In this document: positions 45,793 through 54,638 of the stretch, in pieces
Layout of the letters: each line of letters starts with the position of its first letter
Position numbering within the stretch: position 1 is the first letter of the stretch
Source: Williamwhitmania sp.
GTDB taxonomy: Bacteria; Bacteroidota; Bacteroidia; Bacteroidales; Williamwhitmaniaceae
Direction of reading: 5' to 3'
DNA: 64,000 bases
Assembly: GCA_035529935.1 (NCBI GenBank)
Contig: DATKVT010000073.1
Location: 27,568-91,567 of the forward strand
The notes under the pieces: generated by a model
Databases searched by the model: none
What the model saw: only the letters and a program-made list of their open reading frames with translations
Told to the model about the DNA's origin: nothing
Position numbers and translations under genes: made by a program

Positions 45793-47049
45793 ATGAAAGA
45801 TAAAATGGTGAAACTTATTAAGGATTCTTACTGGATTTTTCTAGAACCGACCACGTATTGTAGAAGAGACGAGAGAGGTTGGCTTCTATATAACACGTGT
45901 AATGGAAAGTATTACGTTAGTGAATCAAAAGAGGTAACTGGTGTTATTTCTGAAATTTGTGATAGAGGGAGTTTGGGAGTATCCTTAATACAAAGTGATG
46001 TTGTGAATCACAGTTTAGAACTCTCTGCGTTTGTTGATGAAATTGAAGAAAAAAAACTTGGCGGGATTCTATGTGTTGAGGATGTGCCAAAAAAGCCAGT
46101 TCGGTTTATGCCTGTATTAAACTTGCAGCGCGATATTGATAAACTTAAGTTAATCGATACAAAATCAAAGGGTAGAGAGATAGGAAAATTCTTGTTGGAG
46201 TTAAATATATACATAAACAATTCATGCAACCATACCTGCAGCCTATGTGAGGATTATCATAAGCAATATTTAAGTTGCACTGCGGTGACAAATAAACCTG
46301 AAGTCAACATTGCTACAGACATGTTGGAACTGACTCTAAATCAAGTTTCAAATGGTAATCTTTCTGCACTCAATATTATAGGAGGGGATTTGTCTTTGCA
46401 TCCCAATGTAGAGAAAATTGTAGAGCTCTTACAGCCTTTTAAACATATTGTAAGAATCTGGTCAAACTATAAAAATTTCAGCAGCTATTCTGTTTTTGAT
46501 GGGTTTGCGTATACAATTACCGTTAATTTTCCTGTTGTGGAGTCTTTTCTCCGCTCTACCATTCAAAAGCAAGATGCTGCAGATGTCCAATTTTTATTTC
46601 ACGTTACGTCAGAAGATGATTATAAAAAAACACTAGATATAGTTAATGATTATCCGGATTTGAACTATTCTGTCTTGCCAGTATATGATGGTATGAATAT
46701 GGATTTTTTTCAAAGGAGTGTTTTTGTCAGCAGCAATGATATTTTGGAAGAAACTATTTCTCTAAGAGAAATATTTGCTCATCAGAAATTGAATACAAAT
46801 TTCTTTGGTTCATTGACGGTGCTTCCTAATGGTGATGTCAAAGCTAATATTAATCGAGAAGTGTTAGGAAATGTTCGGGACAAACGTATTGTAGAGTTGA
46901 TTCATGAAGAGTTGTTAGAGAATACTGCTTGGAGAAGAACTCGTGATGATGAGCCGTGCAATCAGTGTCGTTTTCAATTCTTGTGTCCTTCACCGTCAAA
47001 TCTAGAGCTGGTAATAGGAAGAGCCAATCTATGTCAAGTGGTAAGTTGA
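45793..47049 (+). CDS. Second radical-SAM-like protein (TIGR04150 pseudo-rSAM type, motif intact)
   Basis: 418 aa from ATG 45793 (a TTG at 45781 overlaps the previous gene). It resembles the partner protein of GG-Bacteroidales clusters called pseudo-rSAM. Here, however, the central region reads NNSCNHTCSLCEDY, a full CxxxCxxC (C145, C149, C152), so an Fe-S cluster could bind. N-terminal ~95 residues look like a PqqD/RRE-type leader-binding domain (GWLLYNTCNGKYYV). The C-terminus has a Cys-rich SPASM-like end (PCNQCRFQFLCPSPSNLE). It probably helps recognise or modify the precursor. Confidence 0.8.
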   Translation: MKDKMVKLIKDSYWIFLEPTTYCRRDERGWLLYNTCNGKYYVSESKEVTGVISEICDRGSLGVSLIQSDVVNHSLELSAFVDEIEEKKLGGILCVEDVPKKPVRFMPVLNLQRDIDKLKLIDTKSKGREIGKFLLELNIYINNSCNHTCSLCEDYHKQYLSCTAVTNKPEVNIATDMLELTLNQVSNGNLSALNIIGGDLSLHPNVEKIVELLQPFKHIVRIWSNYKNFSSYSVFDGFAYTITVNFPVVESFLRSTIQKQDAADVQFLFHVTSEDDYKKTLDIVNDYPDLNYSVLPVYDGMNMDFFQRSVFVSSNDILEETISLREIFAHQKLNTNFFGSLTVLPNGDVKANINREVLGNVRDKRIVELIHEELLENTAWRRTRDDEPCNQCRFQFLCPSPSNLELVIGRANLCQVVS

Positions 47050-47371
47050 GGTGTCTCCTGTCGACATTTTATCTTATATTTCCTTGTTTAAATTATCGTC
47101 TTGCTTTTTGTGATCTGTTTTGTGAGTTGTAACGTTGTGAGATGCATCTCAAAATGTTAATATTTATGTGTCCTGATTTGGCTTTTGGTATTTGTCATAA
47201 GGCATATTCTTTATGATACATTTGAGATTCTGTGTTTGAATTATTATGGATATTCAAGAACGGTTCTTCTTTTCTCTAAAATTCTCCTAGCTTAAGGGAT
47301 TTCTCCTATTCTGGACGGTAATAAACGACTTTTTGTTATATTCGAACATCATAATAAGTAGCATCTTGTAA
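47050..47371 (+). other. 322-bp AT-rich intergenic region before the exporter
   Basis: No gene, clear promoter or hairpin found. TATATTCG (near 47337) differs by one base from a -7 element. Confidence 0.4.
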
Positions 47372-49564
47372 ATGTCCTTCCCCCACTATAACCAACCCGA
47401 TGCCATGGACTGCGGACCCACCTGCCTTCGCATGGTGGCCCGATACCACGGAAAGCACTACAACATTCAAACCCTGCGCGAGCGGAGCCATATTTCTAGG
47501 CTTGGTGTTAGCATGCTTGGCATTTCAAGGGCGGCAGAGAGCATCGGTTTTCGTACGCTGGGGGTAAAGATTCCATTTGAAAAGCTACGCGATGATGCTC
47601 CTCTTCCCGCAATTGTCCACTGGAACCAAAACCACTTTGTGGTGGTGTATAAAATTTCGGGGCGAAAGGGAAAGGAGCGTATTCATGTTGCCGATCCTGC
47701 TGGTGGGTTGGTTACCTTTAACCGAGAGGAGTTTACCCGCTGCTGGGCCTCCACCGGAAGCAACGAGGAGCCGCAGGGCACCGCGCTGCTGCTGGAGCCA
47801 ACGCCCGAGTTTTACTCCACCGATGATGAAAAACCCAACCGGAAGAGCTTTGGTTATTTGTTTCGATACCTGAAGCCTTACCACAAGCTGCTGCTGCAAC
47901 TATTGCTTGGCTTAATACTTGGCAGCTTGCTGCAGCTCATCTTTCCTTTTTTGACCCAGAGCATTGTAGACTACGGTATTGGAAACCGTAATATATCCTT
48001 TATCTATTTGGTGCTAATAGCTCAGCTGGTGTTAACCCTTAGCCGTGTTTCGGTGGAGTTTATTCGTGGGTGGATTCTGCTGCATCTTGGCACACGCATC
48101 AGCGTTTCACTTATCTCCGACTTTTTGGCCAAGCTCATGCGGCTACCCATGGGCTACTTCGATACCAAAATGACGGGCGACCTTATGCAGCGCATTGGAG
48201 ATAATAATCGCATCCAAACGTTCCTTACCGGCACCTCGCTTACGGTGCTGTTTTCGCTGGTTAACCTTGTGATATTTGGTGCCGTGTTACTATTCTACAA
48301 CGTTACTATCTTCTCCGTTTTTCTGATAGGGAGCACCATTTATACCTTATGGGTGTGGCTTTTCCTTAAGAGGAGAGAGGAGTTGGACTATAGGCGATTC
48401 GCCCAAATGGCTGCAAACCAGAGCAGCGTAATCCAGCTCATCCAAGGAATGCAGGAGATTAAACTCAACGGCTGCGAGCAGCAGAAACGATGGGAGTGGG
48501 AGCGTATTCAGGCAAGGCTTTTTAGGGTAAGCATAAAGGGGTTATCGCTGAGCCAATACCAGCAGAGTGGTGGCGTGCTCATCAACGAAATAAAGAATAT
48601 TCTCATCACGGTGGTTGCCGCCAAAAGCGTGGTCGATGGCCAAATGACGCTCGGTATGATGCTGGCGGTGCAGTATATAATTGGTCAGCTCAATAGCCCC
48701 ATCGAGCAGATCATTAGCTTCTTCAACCAAACACAGGATGCCAAAATCAGCCTCGACCGGTTGGGGGAGATTCATCTCCGGAAAAACGAGGAGGATGCAG
48801 AGGAGTCGAGGATAGACGATATTCCAACAAATAAGGGGATTGCGGTTAATAATCTTTCGTTTAGGTATGAGGGTCCCGATTCGGAGCTGGTACTCGATAA
48901 AATAAACCTGCTTATTCCGGCGGGAAAGCAAACGGCCATCGTGGGTACCTCTGGGAGTGGCAAAACCACGTTGGTAAAGTTGCTACTCGGTTTTTATCCA
49001 CCTACCGAGGGGGAAATTCTGCTGGGAGAAAACAGGATGGAGGCATTCAGCCTTTCGGAATGGCGAAGCCGTTGTGGCGTGGTTATGCAGGATGGATTTA
49101 TCTTTTCCGATAGCATCGCCGGAAACATTGCACCTGGAGCCGAATCCATCGATAAGGTGCGCCTGCTTCAGGCAGCACAGGTAGCCAATATTTCAGACTT
49201 TATCGACTCGTTGCCACTGGGATATAACACAAAAATTGGGCAGGAGGGACACGGTCTTAGCCAGGGACAGCGGCAGCGGATCCTGATTGCCCGTGCGGTT
49301 TACAAAAATCCGCAGCTGGTATTCTTCGACGAGGCTACCAACGCGCTCGATGCCAACAACGAAAAGACCATCATGGAAAATATGCAGGAATTTTTTCAGG
49401 GACGAACCGTGGTGGTTGTGGCGCACCGCCTTAGCACAGTGCGTAATGCCGATCAGATTGTGGTGATTGAGCGGGGAAAAATTGTTGAGGTTGGAACCCA
49501 TAGCGAGCTGACGGCCAATAAGATGGCTTACTATACGCTGGTGAAGAATCAGCTGGAGTTGTGA
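47372..49564 (+). CDS. Peptidase-containing ABC exporter (C39 family, PCAT)
   Basis: 730 aa. N-terminal C39 peptidase (1-~140): catalytic Cys14 in MDCGPTCL, His in WNQNHFVVVY, Asp in VADPAGG. The membrane domain (~165-450) has six helices. The ATPase (~480-730) has Walker A GTSGSGKTT, signature LSQGQRQR, Walker B LVFFDEATNALD and the switch His in VVAHRLST. It removes double-glycine leaders and exports the peptide through the inner membrane. Substrates should be the GG peptides at 41459, 41663 and 43964. Its stop codon lies inside the heptanucleotide repeat. Confidence 0.95.
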   Translation: MSFPHYNQPDAMDCGPTCLRMVARYHGKHYNIQTLRERSHISRLGVSMLGISRAAESIGFRTLGVKIPFEKLRDDAPLPAIVHWNQNHFVVVYKISGRKGKERIHVADPAGGLVTFNREEFTRCWASTGSNEEPQGTALLLEPTPEFYSTDDEKPNRKSFGYLFRYLKPYHKLLLQLLLGLILGSLLQLIFPFLTQSIVDYGIGNRNISFIYLVLIAQLVLTLSRVSVEFIRGWILLHLGTRISVSLISDFLAKLMRLPMGYFDTKMTGDLMQRIGDNNRIQTFLTGTSLTVLFSLVNLVIFGAVLLFYNVTIFSVFLIGSTIYTLWVWLFLKRREELDYRRFAQMAANQSSVIQLIQGMQEIKLNGCEQQKRWEWERIQARLFRVSIKGLSLSQYQQSGGVLINEIKNILITVVAAKSVVDGQMTLGMMLAVQYIIGQLNSPIEQIISFFNQTQDAKISLDRLGEIHLRKNEEDAEESRIDDIPTNKGIAVNNLSFRYEGPDSELVLDKINLLIPAGKQTAIVGTSGSGKTTLVKLLLGFYPPTEGEILLGENRMEAFSLSEWRSRCGVVMQDGFIFSDSIAGNIAPGAESIDKVRLLQAAQVANISDFIDSLPLGYNTKIGQEGHGLSQGQRQRILIARAVYKNPQLVFFDEATNALDANNEKTIMENMQEFFQGRTVVVVAHRLSTVRNADQIVVIERGKIVEVGTHSELTANKMAYYTLVKNQLEL

Positions 49565-49672
49565 AAAGTGAAAAGTGAAAAGTGAAAAGTGAAAAGTGAA
49601 AAGTGAAAAGTGAAAAGTGAAAAGTGAAAAGTGAAAAGTGAAAAGTGAAAAGTGAAAAGTGAAAAGTGAAAA
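49561..49672 (+). repeat. Tandem heptanucleotide repeat, 16 perfect copies of GTGAAAA
   Basis: 112 bp made of 16 identical 7-bp units, starting at the last codons of the exporter gene and ending 61 bp before the HlyD-family ATG. Perfect copies suggest recent expansion by slippage; copy number is likely to vary between strains. Confidence 0.95.
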
Positions 49673-49733
49673 GAAAACTTAGAGACAGAAGTATTTCGGA
49701 TCTTCAAATATCAGGTTGCTAAAATTGAGGTGC

Positions 49734-51041
49734 ATGCCCAAAAATATTGATTTGCGTTCCGATGAGATAAACGAGCTGCTTGGCACTCCTCCTCGCTGGA
49801 TTATTCGGGGAGGGATAGGTGTTATTTTTACAATTATTCTGTTGCTGTTTGTTGGGAGCATATTTTTTCGCTACCCGGAGGTGATTAATGCTCCGGTGGT
49901 GATTACTACCGAAAACCCACCTGCAATGGTTTCGGCAAGGGCCACCGGCCGCCTCTCGCTACTCAAGGTTGCCGATGGCGCTAATGTAAATAGGGGTGAC
50001 ACCCTAGCAATAGTTCAAAATCCGGCTGCTGTATCCAGCATTCGGAGGCTGAAAGATATTCTGCAGACGATGTCCTCTTTCTTTGAAAATTACGATGCCC
50101 CGCTACTTCCAAGTTTTTCAGAGCCACTACAGCTGGGTGAGGTACAGACCAGCTATGCTGCGCTGGTTCGCGCTGCCGACGACTATCGAATTTTTGTGGA
50201 GCAGGGGTTTTACCCAAAAAAGATGGAGGCTCTTGGGCGAGAGCGCAAGGAGTATGGACTATACTACAAAAGGCTCAATGCCCAGCTAAATATTATGAAG
50301 ATGGATATGCGCATTGCCTCAAAACAGTTTAGGCGCGATTCCACGCTCTTTTCAATGAAGAATATCTCAGCCTCGGATTACGAAAAGGCTGAGCAACTGT
50401 TGCTTTCCAAAAAGTATAGCTTGGAGCAAAGTAGGGTGTCGCTCTCCGATGCCTCTATCACCATGGCAAAGCTCGATCAGGATTTGGTTGAGTTGGGTAT
50501 GGCATTTTCGGAGAAGGAGACCAAGTTGAAGGGGGAGTTGAAGTTGACTTACGAGCAGCTAAAAGCTTCGGTGTCGCAGTGGGAGGAGCAATACCTGCTT
50601 TGTGCCACAGTGTCGGGAAGAGTAAGTTTTTTGAAAGTTTGGAGCGAGAACCAGGAGGTTAAGGTGGGTGAGACGGTTTTTGCCATTGTTCCAAAAATTC
50701 AGGGGAAGCTAATTGCTCGCATTTCCTTGCCTTCGGCGGGTGCAGGCAAGGTGAAGGTTGGCCAACAGGTAAACATTAGAGTTGACGGTTTTCCCTACAT
50801 GGAGTTTGGTATGCTCATGGGAACCGTTTCAAGGGTTTCGGTGGCACCCAGTGAAGGAGAGTATTCGCTAGTGGTATCATTGCCACACGGATTGACCACC
50901 TCCTATGGGAAAAAGTTGGAGCTAAGGGGTGAGCTGGCGGGCAGTGCCGAAATAACCACCGAAGACCTTAGCTTGCTTCAGCGATTGCTCTATCCGTTAA
51001 AGCACCTATTTACTAGCAGGGTTGCTGGAGCCGAAAAGTAA
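49734..51041 (+). CDS. HlyD-family membrane fusion protein
   Basis: 435 aa from the ATG at 49734 preceded by GAGG; a TTG 18 bp upstream is in frame but weaker. A short cytoplasmic N-terminus, one membrane helix (GIGVIFTIILLLFVGSIFF), a lipoyl-like half (MVSARATGRLSLLKVADGANVNRGDTLAIV), a ~150-residue coiled-coil hairpin, then the second lipoyl half (ISGRVSFLKVW-like TVSGRVSFLKVW) and beta-barrel domain. It links the C39 exporter to the outer membrane. No TolC-like gene is nearby. Confidence 0.92.
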   Translation: MPKNIDLRSDEINELLGTPPRWIIRGGIGVIFTIILLLFVGSIFFRYPEVINAPVVITTENPPAMVSARATGRLSLLKVADGANVNRGDTLAIVQNPAAVSSIRRLKDILQTMSSFFENYDAPLLPSFSEPLQLGEVQTSYAALVRAADDYRIFVEQGFYPKKMEALGRERKEYGLYYKRLNAQLNIMKMDMRIASKQFRRDSTLFSMKNISASDYEKAEQLLLSKKYSLEQSRVSLSDASITMAKLDQDLVELGMAFSEKETKLKGELKLTYEQLKASVSQWEEQYLLCATVSGRVSFLKVWSENQEVKVGETVFAIVPKIQGKLIARISLPSAGAGKVKVGQQVNIRVDGFPYMEFGMLMGTVSRVSVAPSEGEYSLVVSLPHGLTTSYGKKLELRGELAGSAEITTEDLSLLQRLLYPLKHLFTSRVAGAEK

Positions 51042-51057
51042 AGATAATCCATATTAG

Positions 51058-51088
51058 TTTGGGCTTTTTCTATTTTAGGCTAAATTTG
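51058..51088 (+). promoter_or_regulatory. Promoter of the CHAT protease gene
   Basis: TTTG, 19-nt spacer, TAAATTTG: a full match to the Bacteroidota consensus, 17 bp before the ATG, giving a very short leader. Confidence 0.72.
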
Positions 51089-51105
51089 CCCAAAGTCCTC
51101 CTCCC

Positions 51106-53904
51106 ATGAAGTGCAATTCGTTGCGATTGATCTTGTTGTTGGTAATCCTTGTAATCATTGGACTTGCTACGATATTACCGACTCAGGCTTTTGCCACAAA
51201 ACATTTTTCCAATTCCCCCGACAGCTTGTCTACAGTATATAATAACCAGGGAGTTGACTATGCTATGGCCGGCGATTATGAAAAAGCTGGTGAGCTCTTT
51301 CTTAAATCGCTCCATATGCTACAGAAGAAAGTTAATGCAGATAGTGTAAACCTGGGCATTGGTTTTTTTAATCTCGCCAACCTCAAAATGCTACTTGGTT
51401 ACTCCGATTCGGCATTAGTTTACTACCAAATGGCGGCTAACTATTATGGAAATCTTCCAAAGAATCGGTCAAACCTTTCTGCGGTTTATATTGGAATGGG
51501 GAGCTGCTACTACTCACTAAATGAGTACCGTGAGGCGACCTCGTTTATTAGGCAAGGCATTGCGCTCCTTCGAGAGACGGCTCCGCTTGACTATCATCGG
51601 TTGGTGTTGGCAAACTATAAGCTGTGTAACGTACTAACTAAAATGGGGCAGTATGATGAGGCAATAAAGATTAATTCAGCGAATTTGAAAATTGCGAGAT
51701 TTTATGCTCCATCCATGCGATCAATTATTTCTAACGGTCTTGGCGTTACTTCTTCCCATTTAAAGAGTTTTAAACAAACACTTTACTTCTATAAACAGGC
51801 TGAGCAATTTGCGACTGAAAAAGTTGTGGGTGATAATGATGAGTTAGCTAGTATTTATAATAACATTGGTGTTTTATATAAGGAAAATGCCGATTGGATT
51901 AATGCTGAGAAGTATCTTCAGAAGGCATTGGAATGCTATAAGGCAGGAGGCAGCAGTAACCCTATTCCAACGGTCCAGGTCCTTGTTAACCTTGCTAGTG
52001 TAAAGGATAAACTGGGGTTTCCTGCCGATGCAGTTCGGCTCTATAATTTGGCTAGTGGGTTAAATAAAAAGCCATCCTCCATATCCGATACAAGGGTTAG
52101 TAAGGTCAGCATGTTTTTTTCTCCTGCTTTGGCTGCCTCTATTTACGAAGGATTGGGTGACACCTATCTTGAATTGAATAGCGGAAAATTTTCTAATGAG
52201 AATACTCGCGCTGCGCTGGCCTCCTATGAGCATGCCATTCGAATAGTGGAGGAGATTCGCCTAGGCTTTTTTGGGGAGGAGGACAAGCTGTCGGTTTCAG
52301 CCGACTTTAATGAGGTTTTCAACAAGGCAGTGGCTGCTGCATATCAGCTGGGTGCTGGCAATCATAACCTGGAGCTGGGCTTTCGGCTCGCCTCAAAGGG
52401 AAAGGCTGCCGTTTTGTCCGAGTCGTTAAACCGATTAAACAGCCTTTCGGTTTCAGGAGTGCCGGCCAAGCTGCAGAAGGATGAGCGTCAGCTGCGCCAG
52501 AGGATAGGCCTTCTTACTGAAATTGTTTATGAGGAGCAGAAAAAGGCAAAACCTGCGGCACAGTATCTCAAAACTGTGGAGAACTCGCTGTTTGAAGCAC
52601 AGCAGTCGTACCGTTCCTTACTACAGTCAATTAAGGTTAACTATCCAAGTTACTTCTCATTGAAGTTTGATACCACTGCTGTTTCAATTAGCCAAGTACA
52701 GGAAAGACTCAACTACCACCAGGTGTATGTGGAATATGTTCTTCAGGACTCTTCTATCTATACCTTTACACTTACCAAGAGTAATGCGGCTTGGAATTTT
52801 CAAAAGTTGGATAAAACATTTTTTAGCAACTTAAAGACGTTTCAGCGACAGCTGGTGCCTAGTGACTTTGGCAAGTTGACAAGATTGGACTTAGATTCAC
52901 TTGCGGCTGCAGGATATGATCTTTACCAAAAATTGCTGCAACCATCTGGTAAGCTAATTGAGGGTAAGGAGTTGATAATAGTTCCGCATAATGAGCTAAA
53001 TTCAGTTCCGTTTGATGCGCTAATAGTTGAAAAGGTTCTGCACCCCAACGGTTACTACGATCTGCCATATTTAATTACCCGGAATTCAGTTCTGTATGCG
53101 ATGTCATCTAAGGTTTTTGTTACTGGAGATAACCCATCTGCATCTTTCTTTCCATCTTCCTTGTCGGTAGCCCCCACCTACACTGGCGCCTCTACCACTC
53201 GCATGAGCACAAGGGCTGCCTATCGCAATAATCTTGCTGAGCTATATGGGGCAGAAGACGAGGTTAGGGAGGTTAGCCACATTTTTAATGGCGATGTGCT
53301 GGCAGGGAAGGATGCCACTGAAAGAAAGTTTAAGGAGATATCAAGCCGATACGATATTCTGCACCTGGCCATGCATACATACGTTGATTCCGAAAATCCT
53401 CTATTTTCGAAGCTCATTTTCTTCAACTCGCCCGATACTTCTGAGGATGGATATTTAAATGCCTATGAGGTGTACAATATGCGCTTAAAGGCAAGGTTGG
53501 CGATTTTAAGTGCATGCCGAAGTGGTGATGGAAATTTGGTGCGTGGAGAGGGACTAATGAGTATTGCCCGAGGATTTCGTTATGCAGGCTGTCCTTCGCT
53601 TGTGGTAACTCAATGGCGGGTTGATGACTATTCTGGTGGAGAGATTGTGAAAGATTTTGCGTTAAATTTAAAGAGTGGTTATTCTAAAAGTGAGGCGTTG
53701 CGTGATGCACAACTTTCGTTTTTGGCCTCTGCCGATCCACTTCGCTCGCACCCTTACTTTTGGGCCGGATACCAGGTTGTTGGCGTAGATGCCCCGCTTT
53801 TTATACCGTTTGGCTTTCTTGTGATTCCACTTCTTGTCCTAATTATGGCGCTAGCTCAGCTGCTTGTTTCGTGGCGCAGTCGGGGGAACTACTCCTTCAG
53901 ATAA
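51106..53904 (+). CDS. TPR-CHAT domain protein (caspase-like protease), membrane-anchored
   Basis: 932 aa. Signal peptide/anchor at the N-terminus (LILLLVILVIIGLATIL), TPR repeats ~40-400 (NQGVDYAMAGDYEKAGELFLKSL, YNNIGVLYKENADWINAEKYLQKAL), a helical linker, and a CHAT peptidase domain ~620-890 with catalytic His757 (LHLAMHTYV) and Cys804 (ILSACRSGDG). A C-terminal membrane helix (FLVIPLLVLIMALAQLLVSW) leaves the enzyme probably periplasmic with anchors at both ends, or with a cleaved signal and one anchor. CHAT proteases act in cell-death, gasdermin and CRISPR-linked systems; targets here are unknown. It is convergent with, and overlaps by 16 bp, the membrane TPR protein gene. Confidence 0.88.
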   Translation: MKCNSLRLILLLVILVIIGLATILPTQAFATKHFSNSPDSLSTVYNNQGVDYAMAGDYEKAGELFLKSLHMLQKKVNADSVNLGIGFFNLANLKMLLGYSDSALVYYQMAANYYGNLPKNRSNLSAVYIGMGSCYYSLNEYREATSFIRQGIALLRETAPLDYHRLVLANYKLCNVLTKMGQYDEAIKINSANLKIARFYAPSMRSIISNGLGVTSSHLKSFKQTLYFYKQAEQFATEKVVGDNDELASIYNNIGVLYKENADWINAEKYLQKALECYKAGGSSNPIPTVQVLVNLASVKDKLGFPADAVRLYNLASGLNKKPSSISDTRVSKVSMFFSPALAASIYEGLGDTYLELNSGKFSNENTRAALASYEHAIRIVEEIRLGFFGEEDKLSVSADFNEVFNKAVAAAYQLGAGNHNLELGFRLASKGKAAVLSESLNRLNSLSVSGVPAKLQKDERQLRQRIGLLTEIVYEEQKKAKPAAQYLKTVENSLFEAQQSYRSLLQSIKVNYPSYFSLKFDTTAVSISQVQERLNYHQVYVEYVLQDSSIYTFTLTKSNAAWNFQKLDKTFFSNLKTFQRQLVPSDFGKLTRLDLDSLAAAGYDLYQKLLQPSGKLIEGKELIIVPHNELNSVPFDALIVEKVLHPNGYYDLPYLITRNSVLYAMSSKVFVTGDNPSASFFPSSLSVAPTYTGASTTRMSTRAAYRNNLAELYGAEDEVREVSHIFNGDVLAGKDATERKFKEISSRYDILHLAMHTYVDSENPLFSKLIFFNSPDTSEDGYLNAYEVYNMRLKARLAILSACRSGDGNLVRGEGLMSIARGFRYAGCPSLVVTQWRVDDYSGGEIVKDFALNLKSGYSKSEALRDAQLSFLASADPLRSHPYFWAGYQVVGVDAPLFIPFGFLVIPLLVLIMALAQLLVSWRSRGNYSFR

Positions 53905-54638
53905 TCGGTGAGGTAATCGTTAATCTCCTTGGCTTTGCTGGCATACTTGCCACCATTAATTTTTATCTTATTGGCAAGAATAAATGCTTCGTTATACTTA
54001 GCTTGGTTTATATAGGCAAGGCAAAGATACCATTCATCGGTTTCGGTATAAAGCCCATCGGAGTAGCGCTCAACCGTCGATTTTAGCAGTGCTTCGGCAT
54101 TGGCGGCCTGGTTGTTTTCCAGGTATGCCGAAACAAGCATTAGCCTCCCAACTTGATCTTCAGGACGAGTTTTCACATAATTCTGCAGGTCTGGAATGGC
54201 CTTGTCCAACTTACCATGGCGATAAAAATCCACTATTTTGGCCTGAATATTCTGCATCATCGGTTCATTTCCCCTACTGCTCGTGGTTGGCATCTCGTAG
54301 CGCGCGTAGTATTTATCGAACAAGCTAGTGGGGGTGTCGTATACCTTCCATAAAAAGAAGGTAGATATTGCCATCACAACTAGGATGGCTGCAACCTTAA
54401 CTAGGTTTGAGAGTCCGCCCCGTGCTGCCCGTTTACCCTCTTTGCTTGCTTCAGAAAGTTGCTTGCGGAGATTTACAATGTCTTTCTCGAGGATTGCATC
54501 CTTAAGTTCCCTGCAGAGTTGTACCTGCTGCTGGAGCTCTTCGTCGGCGGCCATCTCTTTCTCAAACTCCTGTGCCTCTTTGTTTGTTAACTTTTCCAGA
54601 AGATAGTCGTCAATTCTGTTAAAACGGTTCGTTTCCAT
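53889..54638 (-). CDS. Membrane TPR protein, probable anti-sigma partner
   Basis: 249 aa from the ATG at 54638 (METNRFNRIDDYLLEKL); a longer frame starting at 54671 is less likely. The N-terminal ~75 residues resemble the cytoplasmic part of anti-sigma-like proteins (LEKLTNKEAQEFEKEM, LCRELKDAI). A membrane helix (NLVKVAAILVVMAISTFFLWKVY) is followed by FDKYYARYEMP and TPR-like helices. It overlaps the sigma-factor gene by 20 nt. It probably holds the sigma factor at the membrane. Its architecture is paralogous to the 41898-42674 protein beside the LytTR regulator. Confidence 0.75.
   Translation of the reverse strand: METNRFNRIDDYLLEKLTNKEAQEFEKEMAADEELQQQVQLCRELKDAILEKDIVNLRKQLSEASKEGKRAARGGLSNLVKVAAILVVMAISTFFLWKVYDTPTSLFDKYYARYEMPTTSSRGNEPMMQNIQAKIVDFYRHGKLDKAIPDLQNYVKTRPEDQVGRLMLVSAYLENNQAANAEALLKSTVERYSDGLYTETDEWYLCLAYINQAKYNEAFILANKIKINGGKYASKAKEINDYLTDYLKE

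Noticed and set aside
49561..49672. CRISPR array
   Set aside because: Units are 7 bp with no spacers; this is a simple tandem repeat. No CRISPR-like repeat/spacer pattern or cas gene was seen anywhere in the window.
51058..51094. Inverted repeat TTTGGGC...GCCCAAA before the CHAT gene
   Set aside because: The 23-nt loop makes a weak hairpin, and the arms coincide with the promoter -33 and -7 boxes, so the symmetry is probably accidental.
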